In this document: positions 59,004-64,000 of the stretch, piece by piece
Numbering within the stretch: position 1 is the stretch's first letter
Layout of the letters: each line of letters opens with the position of its first letter
Assembly: GCF_945957345.1 (NCBI RefSeq)
Contig: NZ_CAMFKW010000014.1
Coordinates: 44,252-108,251, forward strand
From: an uncultured Allobosea sp.
GTDB lineage: Bacteria; Pseudomonadota; Alphaproteobacteria; Rhizobiales; Beijerinckiaceae
Reading direction: 5' to 3'
Length of the DNA: 64,000 nt
The notes under the pieces: generated by a model
What the model saw: only the letters and a program-made list of their open reading frames with translations
Database searches by the model: none
Told to the model about the DNA's origin: nothing
Translations under genes and position numbers: made by a program

Positions 59004-60607
59004 TGACCGCGACCGCATCCGTCAGCGTCGACCCGATCACCGTCGAGGTCATCGGCTCCTCCTTTGCCTCGATCGCCGAGGAGATGGGCGAGGCCCTGGT
59101 CAAGGCGAGCTATTCGACCAACATCAAGGAGCGCCGCGACTGCTCGACCGCGCTCTTCGACGTCGAGGGGCAGACGCTCTGCCAGGCCGAACATATCCCG
59201 ATGCATCTCGGCTCCTTCATCGGCATCATTCCGCATATCCTGAAGCGCCATTCGGTCGCGGATATGAAGCCGGGCGACGTCTTCATCGGCAACGACGCCT
59301 ATGAGGGCGGCGGTACGCACCTGCCCGACATCGTCCTGGCCGAGCCGGTCTTCCACGAGGGCGTGATGATCGCCTGGGCGGTCAACACCGCGCACCATTC
59401 CGATTTCGCCGATCGCGGCCACGCCCATATCTACCAGGAGGGCCTGCGCATCCCGCCGATCCGCCTCTATGACGGCGGCGTGCTGATGAAGGACGTGCAG
59501 GAACTGATCCTGCTGAACTGCCAGGTCCCGCGCGAGCGCCTGTCCGACCTCCGCGCCCAGATGGCGGCTAACCGTCTCGGCGTCGAGCGGCTGCGTGCGC
59601 TCTGCGACAAATATGGCCGCGACACCGTCCTCGCAGCCGGCAAGGCCTTGCAGGACTATGCCGAGCGCAAGATGCGCGCCGGCATCGCCTCGATTCCCGA
59701 CGGCACCTATCGCTTCTCGGATTCCTTCGACAATCCCGAGATCGACGAGGCCCTGACCTTCTCGGTCGCGATCACCGTCGCGGGCGAGGAGATGACACTG
59801 GCCTTCGACTCGCCGCCGCAGATGCGGGCGGGCTTCAACATGGTCTACACCGCGCTGCTCTCGACCGTGTATTACGCGGTCAAGACCGTGGCCGATCCGA
59901 CCATCCCGCCCAATGCCGGGTTGGCGCGCCCGCTGACGGTCACCGCGACGGAAGGCACGGTGTTGAACTGCGTGCACCCGGCCGCCGTCAACGGCCGTAT
60001 CGCCGCCTGCCAGCGCGTGGTCGACCTCATTCATGGCGCGCTTGCTCAGGCCGTGCCGGATCGGGTGATCGCCGCCTGTTCGGGCGCAGTCGCTTCCGCG
60101 ACCTTCGCTGGCGAGCAGCCGGGCAGCGGCGAGCTCTGGGTCTATCTGGAGACGATCGGTGGCGGCTCCGGCGCCCGCATCAACAAGGACGGGCTCCACG
60201 GCGTCCATGTCCACATGACCAACACCTCGAACCTGCCGGTCGAGGCGCTGGAGCTCGAATATCCGCTGACCCTGCTGCGCTACGAGCTGGTCGACGGCTC
60301 GGGCGGCGACGGTCGCCAGCGCGGCGGCATGGGCCTGCGCCGCGTCTACCGGGCGGAGGCGCCGTGCCGGCTCAATGTCGACAACTCGCGCCTGACCTCG
60401 CGGCCCTGGGGCTTGGCCGGCGGCGGCGAGGGGCAGGGCGGCTCCTTCGCCTTCAGCGAGGGCGTCGTGCCCTTCTTCAAGGGCGACGGCGCTCTGGAAA
60501 AGGGCCAGATCGTCGAGATCATCACGCCCGGAGCGGGGGGCTACGGCCCGGCCGCGGAGCGTAGCGCCGAGGCGCGGGCACGCGACAAGGCCGAGCAGCG
60601 GGGGTGA
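59003..60607 (+). CDS. hyuB: HyuB-type hydantoinase/oxoprolinase subunit B
   Basis: Partner subunit of 534 aa. It has VDPITVEVIGSSFASIAEEMG at the start and YSTNIKERRDCSTALFD near residue 33. GDVFIGNDAYEGGGTHLPDI lies near 94, NTAHHSDFADRGH near 129 and ETIGGGSGARINKDG near 381. The His/Asp-rich loops bind the metal. The ATG at 59003 overlaps the hyuA stop; GTG at 59000 is an alternative. It ends the plus-strand operon, with a perfect palindrome after the stop. Confidence 0.93.
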   Translation: MTATASVSVDPITVEVIGSSFASIAEEMGEALVKASYSTNIKERRDCSTALFDVEGQTLCQAEHIPMHLGSFIGIIPHILKRHSVADMKPGDVFIGNDAYEGGGTHLPDIVLAEPVFHEGVMIAWAVNTAHHSDFADRGHAHIYQEGLRIPPIRLYDGGVLMKDVQELILLNCQVPRERLSDLRAQMAANRLGVERLRALCDKYGRDTVLAAGKALQDYAERKMRAGIASIPDGTYRFSDSFDNPEIDEALTFSVAITVAGEEMTLAFDSPPQMRAGFNMVYTALLSTVYYAVKTVADPTIPPNAGLARPLTVTATEGTVLNCVHPAAVNGRIAACQRVVDLIHGALAQAVPDRVIAACSGAVASATFAGEQPGSGELWVYLETIGGGSGARINKDGLHGVHVHMTNTSNLPVEALELEYPLTLLRYELVDGSGGDGRQRGGMGLRRVYRAEAPCRLNVDNSRLTSRPWGLAGGGEGQGGSFAFSEGVVPFFKGDGALEKGQIVEIITPGAGGYGPAAERSAEARARDKAEQRG

Positions 60608-60626
60608 AGTTGGGAGCTCCCAACTT
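60607..60626. terminator. 20-base perfect palindrome after hyuB
   Basis: AAGTTGGGAGCTCCCAACTT begins on the last base of the hyuB stop. It has no loop of its own, so in RNA it would open a central 4-base loop and an 8-bp stem. It could act as a weak terminator or as a DNA-binding dyad. Confidence 0.5.
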
Positions 60627-60651
60627 CCTGCTTGTTCTGGGAGAACCACGC

Positions 60652-60866
60652 CGTCATTCCGGGGCGAGCGCGTAGCGCTCGAGCCCGGAACCCATGAACA
60701 CGACCTTTCCGTCATGGTCGGGCTTGTCCCGACCATCCACGTCTTCGCTGGTCGCAGGCCGAGTTCAAGACGTGGATGCTCGCCACAAGGGCGAGCATGA
60801 CGAACTGAAGCAACGTTGTGTTCATGGGTTCCAGGCTCTTCGCTGACGCGAAGCCCCGGAATGACG
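60652..60866. repeat. Nested composite REP-like element
   Basis: The outer arms of about 52 bases (60652-60704 and 60815-60866, starting CGTCATTCCGGGG) enclose inner arms of about 36 bases (60710-60745 and 60767-60802, starting CGTCATGGTCGGG). Each inner arm contains its own hairpin. The outer family recurs at 37138 and the inner at 3006. It fills the gap between the convergent hyuB and ABC ATPase genes. Confidence 0.85.
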
Positions 60867-60894
60867 GGTGAGTTACGTCCAAACGCGGCGCTAC

Positions 60895-61992
60895 CTAAGC
60901 CGCCAACCACAGCAGCGCGTGTGGCGACAGCCTGAGCGTCGCCCCGCTCCCGACCTCGAACAAGCCGCTGCCGGACTGGAACGGCACGTCCACCGCCACT
61001 TCCGTCGTGCCGATCCGCACGCCATAACGCACGCTCGCGCCGAGGAACTCGCGATTGGCGACGGTGCAGGGCAGGGCCAGCATCTCATCGCCGGCCGGGC
61101 CTGCATCGCCCAGACTGGCATGCTGCGGCCGGAAGACCAGCTTCGCGCCCTCCGGTACGATCGCCTCGCTCGGCACCGGCACCCGCGTCCCGCCCTCGAT
61201 CTCGAAGACTCGGGTCCCGCCGCTGCCTGCGAGCTTGCCGCTGAGGATATTGGCAGTGCCAAGGAAGCCGGCGACGAACAGGTTCGCCGGCCGCTCATAG
61301 AGATCCATCGGCGTGCCGACCTGCTGGACGATGCCGTCGTTCATCACGGCGATCCGGTCGCAGATCGTGTTCGCCTCCTCCTGGTCATGGGTGACGAAGA
61401 TCGTGGTCAGGCCGAGGCGCTGCTGCAGGTCGCGCAATTCGCGGCGCACCTGCAGGCGCATCTTCGCGTCGAGATTGGAGAGCGGCTCGTCGAGCAGCAG
61501 CACCTTGGGTTCGACTGCGACGGTGCGCGCCACCGCGACGCGCTGCTGCTGCCCACCCGAGAGCTGCGAGGGCCGCCGCTCGGCGAGATGGGCGAGGCCG
61601 ACCAGCCCCAGCGCCGCCTCGACGCGCCGCTCCACCTCGGCGCGCTTCACGCCGCGCTCCTCCAGCCCGAAGGCGACGTTGCGGCGCACCGTCATATGCG
61701 GCCACAGCGCATAGGACTGGAAGACCATGCCGACATCGCGCTTCCACGGCGGCAGGTCGGTGATCGGCTTGCCGCCGATCCGGACCTCGCCGGTACCGGC
61801 ATGGTTGAAGCCGGCGATCAGGCGCAGCAGCGTGGTCTTGCCGCAGCCGGAGGGGCCGAGGAAGGCGAAGAATTCGCCCGGCTTGATCGCCAGGTTGACG
61901 TCCTTGAGCACATGGTTGGTGCCGTAGGACAGGTTGACGCCTTCGATGTCGACGGCGACGGCGGGCGTGGTCAGGGAGACGGTCGCGTTCAT
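60895..61992 (-). CDS. ABC transporter ATP-binding protein, Fe(III)/spermidine/sugar-phosphate type
   Basis: ATPase of 365 aa. Walker A is GPSGCGKTT near residue 44, the Q-loop FQSYALWPH, the signature LSGGQQQR and Walker B VLLLDEPLSNLD. A C-terminal TOBE-like domain begins near 280. FbpC/AfuC/PotA class. It lies 2 bases after the fused permease gene on the minus strand and is the last gene of the operon entering from the right edge. It converges on hyuB, so it may supply the fructosamine importer, but the operon is separate. Confidence 0.92.
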   Translation of the reverse strand: MNATVSLTTPAVAVDIEGVNLSYGTNHVLKDVNLAIKPGEFFAFLGPSGCGKTTLLRLIAGFNHAGTGEVRIGGKPITDLPPWKRDVGMVFQSYALWPHMTVRRNVAFGLEERGVKRAEVERRVEAALGLVGLAHLAERRPSQLSGGQQQRVAVARTVAVEPKVLLLDEPLSNLDAKMRLQVRRELRDLQQRLGLTTIFVTHDQEEANTICDRIAVMNDGIVQQVGTPMDLYERPANLFVAGFLGTANILSGKLAGSGGTRVFEIEGGTRVPVPSEAIVPEGAKLVFRPQHASLGDAGPAGDEMLALPCTVANREFLGASVRYGVRIGTTEVAVDVPFQSGSGLFEVGSGATLRLSPHALLWLAA

Positions 61993-61994
61993 GA

Positions 61995-63710
61995 TCAGTG
62001 GCCCATTCCCTTGGCCTTCTGGCTGCGTTCGATGATGAGGTGGGAGAGGAAGGTGCAGGCCGCGACGAGGATCACCGCGACGACGCCGAGGGCGGCACCG
62101 GGGCCGCGCCCCGCCGCCGACTGCATGAAGACATAGAGCCCATACGCCAACGGCGCGTCCGAGTTCGACTGCACCAGCATCAGCGTCGCCGATAGCTCGA
62201 CGGCGGCCGTCGAGAACGAGGTGACGAAGCCGGCGAGGATGCCTCCCGCCATCAGCGGCACGACGATGCGCCGGACCGTGCGCGCCTTGGTGGCTCCCAG
62301 ATTCTCGGCCGCTTCCTCCAGCGAGACCGAGATCTGCTGGAGCGCCGCATAGCAGGCGCGCAGCGCATAGGGCAGGCGCCGGATCGCCAGCGCCATGACG
62401 ATGGTGATCCAGAGCGCGGCGAGCGGCGTCCCGTCCGGCAGGGTTATGCCGTAGAAGGTCCTGAGATACCCGATACCGAGCACCACGCCGGGGATGGCGA
62501 GCGCGGCGGTCGCCATCCAGTCGAGCCATTCGCGGCCGATGAGTTTGGTCCGCAGCACGAGATAGGCGATGGCCACGCCGAGCACGACGTCGATGCCGCC
62601 GGCGATCGTCGCGTAGATCAGCGTGTTCTTGATGTAGACCGAGCTCTCGCCGAAGACGCGGCCGTAATGCGCGATCGTGTAGGCATCTGGCAGCGGCGAG
62701 AACGACCAGATCGTGGCGAAGGAAAGCAGCAGCAGGCCCAGATGCGGCGCCAGCACCAGCGCCAGGATCAGGATGACGATGCCGTAGCCGAACACGGCCT
62801 CCATCGGCGTCATCACCCGCTTGGCGAGGCCGCCGCCGCCGCGCTGCGTCGTGGCGTAGTCGCGGCCCTTTAGCGCTCGCGCCGAGAGCCACATCGCCAG
62901 CACGGAGGCGATGATCAGCACGACCGAGATGACATAACCCATCGGGTCGGCGATGCCGATCGAGGTCACCCTGAGATAGGCCTGCGGCGCCAGCATGTCC
63001 TTGACGTTGAGCAGGAGCGGCGTTGCGAGATCGTCGAAGACCTTGACGAAGACCAGCGAGGCGCCGGCGAGGTAGCCCGGCATCGCCAGCGGGAAGACGA
63101 TGCGCCGGAACAGTCGGAAGCCCGACGAGCCGAGATTCTGCGCGGCCTCTTCCATGGCGCGGTCGACATTGCGTAGCGCCGCCGAGAGATTGATCAGGAT
63201 GAACGGGAAATAATGGACGGACTGGACGAAGATGACGCCGTTCAGCCCCTCCATGAAGTCGATCTTAAAGCCGAACCAGTCGTCGAGCAGCAGGTTGATC
63301 GAGCCATTGCGGCCGAAGAAGAGCTGCATCGCCACCGCACCGACGAAGGGCGGCATGATCAGCGGCAGGAAGCCCAGCGTCTGGACGATTGCCGCGCCGC
63401 GGAAGACGAAGCGCGTCGTCAGATAGGCCAGCGGCAGAGCGAAGACCGAGGCCCAGACCACAGACATCGCAGAGACATAGAACGAGTTCCACAAGGAGCG
63501 CATGAACAGCTCGGTGCGGACGAAATCGTAGAAATTCACCAGCGTGAAGGTCGAGGTGCCCTTCTCGGTGAAGGCGACATAGATCACCGTCGCCACCGGC
63601 AGCACCAGGAACATCAGGAGGAAGGCGGCGATCGCCAGCGCCAGCGCGATCTGGCCGGGCGTGCCGGCGATGCGACGGGGGCGGGGAGCCGAGGTCGGAA
63701 TGGCTGTCAT
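61995..63710 (-). CDS. ABC transporter permease, fused two-domain, Fe(III)/sugar-phosphate type
   Basis: Permease of 571 aa with two BPD_transp_1 domains, about 12 helices. Docking loops are MEEAAQNLGSSGFRLFRRIV near residue 184 and LEEAAENLGATKARTVRRIV near 480. The start at 63710 is preferred to 63728 because the latter lies inside the arm of a long inverted repeat. This layout, a binding protein plus fused permease plus ATPase, is shared by iron, AEP and hexose-phosphate (AfuABC) importers. Confidence 0.91.
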   Translation of the reverse strand: MTAIPTSAPRPRRIAGTPGQIALALAIAAFLLMFLVLPVATVIYVAFTEKGTSTFTLVNFYDFVRTELFMRSLWNSFYVSAMSVVWASVFALPLAYLTTRFVFRGAAIVQTLGFLPLIMPPFVGAVAMQLFFGRNGSINLLLDDWFGFKIDFMEGLNGVIFVQSVHYFPFILINLSAALRNVDRAMEEAAQNLGSSGFRLFRRIVFPLAMPGYLAGASLVFVKVFDDLATPLLLNVKDMLAPQAYLRVTSIGIADPMGYVISVVLIIASVLAMWLSARALKGRDYATTQRGGGGLAKRVMTPMEAVFGYGIVILILALVLAPHLGLLLLSFATIWSFSPLPDAYTIAHYGRVFGESSVYIKNTLIYATIAGGIDVVLGVAIAYLVLRTKLIGREWLDWMATAALAIPGVVLGIGYLRTFYGITLPDGTPLAALWITIVMALAIRRLPYALRACYAALQQISVSLEEAAENLGATKARTVRRIVVPLMAGGILAGFVTSFSTAAVELSATLMLVQSNSDAPLAYGLYVFMQSAAGRGPGAALGVVAVILVAACTFLSHLIIERSQKAKGMGH

Positions 63711-63723
63711 GGGGTGCCGGGCT

Positions 63724-63885
63724 GTCATCCCGTGCGCGCTGCGGCATGCAAATGCCGCTGCGCAGACACGGGACCGTTGTCAGGAAAAGGCGCTTACTCG
63801 TGGCGCTTCAGGAAGAGGCGCCTGCTGGTCGCACGGTCCCGTGTCTGCGCCGCAGCGTTTCACGCTGCAGCGCGCACGGGATGAC
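63724..63885 (-). promoter_or_regulatory. Long intercistronic inverted repeat
   Basis: Arms of about 53 bases (63724-63777 and 63833-63885), beginning GTCATCCCGTGCGCGC on the left, with only a few mismatches. Each arm itself contains a small stem. It lies between the binding-protein and permease genes of the importer operon and could fold into a very strong RNA hairpin. Confidence 0.85.
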
Positions 63886-63911
63886 CCGCGTGACGACGAT
63901 GAGGCGCGCGC

Positions 63912-64000
63912 TTACTTCGCCGCCTTCAGAGCCTCTTCCGCCTTGGCCTTGGCCTTGGCGTAGTTGTCGCGGGCGAAGCTCGCCCATTGCGCCTCGACCT
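63912..64000 (-). CDS. ABC transporter substrate-binding protein, C-terminal fragment at window edge
   Basis: The last 28 codons of a minus-strand gene end in TAA (63912-63914) and run off the right edge. The visible tail reads QWASFARDNYAKAKAKAEEA then LKAAK, a charged helical end common in Fe(III)-type binding proteins. It would be the first gene of the fused-permease importer operon. The identity rests mainly on its position. Confidence 0.7.
   Translation of the reverse strand, partial: VEAQWASFARDNYAKAKAKAEEALKAAK

Noticed and set aside
54951..59018. Very long open frame (about 1355 codons) on the minus strand opposite frlB, frlD and hyuA
   Set aside because: It mirrors the codon bias of the plus-strand genes, has no recognisable domain and is dominated by Asp, Arg, Glu and Gly. 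Conserved families are clear on the other strand.
58973..60910. Open minus-strand frame of about 645 codons opposite hyuB, which also reads through the REP element
   Set aside because: The N-terminal part is translated repeat and the remainder is the shadow of hyuB.
1..64000. CRISPR arrays, tRNA or rRNA genes, insertion sequences, prophage genes
   Set aside because: No regularly spaced repeats, no cloverleaf or rRNA-like stretches noticed, and no transposase, integrase or phage structural proteins recognised. The only repeats are short REP-like palindromes.

Overview
The window is a compact, GC-rich stretch (roughly two-thirds GC by eye) of a bacterial chromosome or large replicon. The gene repertoire points to an alphaproteobacterium of the Hyphomicrobiales, perhaps Bosea-like: PhnW/PhnA/PhnY phosphonate degradation, many ABC importers, HyuA/HyuB, and REP-like intergenic palindromes. 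The genus is an inference from content, not from a marker gene. I saw no rRNA, tRNA, transposase, prophage or CRISPR array.

Layout. 1-4400: end of a LIV-type ABC importer operon (livM, livG, livF), a small cupin and a PhzS-like flavin monooxygenase. 4470-17521: a phosphonate island with two LysR regulators, phnW-phnA-phnY for 2-aminoethylphosphonate (AEP), a separately promoted AEP-type ABC importer with a metallophosphoesterase, and a PbfA-like lyase next to a D-2-hydroxyacid dehydrogenase. 17524-21707 (minus): a DeoR regulator, a dimethylglycine/sarcosine-dehydrogenase-like flavoprotein and PurU. 21817-26669: a NitT/TauT-type importer divergent from a TctDE-like two-component system. 26805-36228: a tightly overlapping gene train that starts at a near-consensus sigma-54 promoter and ends with an NtrB-like kinase and an NtrC-like sigma-54 activator. 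Between these lie a HAD phosphatase, class III aminotransferase, arginase-fold hydrolase, two SMR-like half transporters, alpha/beta hydrolase, GNAT/FemAB-like acyltransferase and DUF2147 protein. 36305-41160: MipA/OmpV, a semialdehyde dehydrogenase, an amidase and an IclR regulator. 41210-50736 (minus): an amidohydrolase, dipeptide-type importer, SelA-like PLP enzyme, RidA and polar-amino-acid importer. 51142-64000: a fructosamine (Amadori-product) locus with a solute-binding protein, FAD oxidoreductase, HutC/FrlR-type regulator, FrlB-like deglycase, FrlD-like kinase, HyuA and HyuB, plus a convergent Fe(III)/sugar-phosphate-type ABC importer that runs off the right edge.

How the parts work together. 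The window is almost entirely nitrogen-, phosphorus- and carbon-scavenging modules, each with its own importer and local regulator. Two look least described. One is the sigma-54 gene cluster of unknown product (26.8-36.2 kb). The other is the Amadori/oxoprolinase-type regulon (50.8-60.6 kb), tied together by three copies of a TGGT-N4-ACCA dyad. A recurring structural theme is a strong GC hairpin directly after the solute-binding-protein gene in all four operons where that gene comes first.
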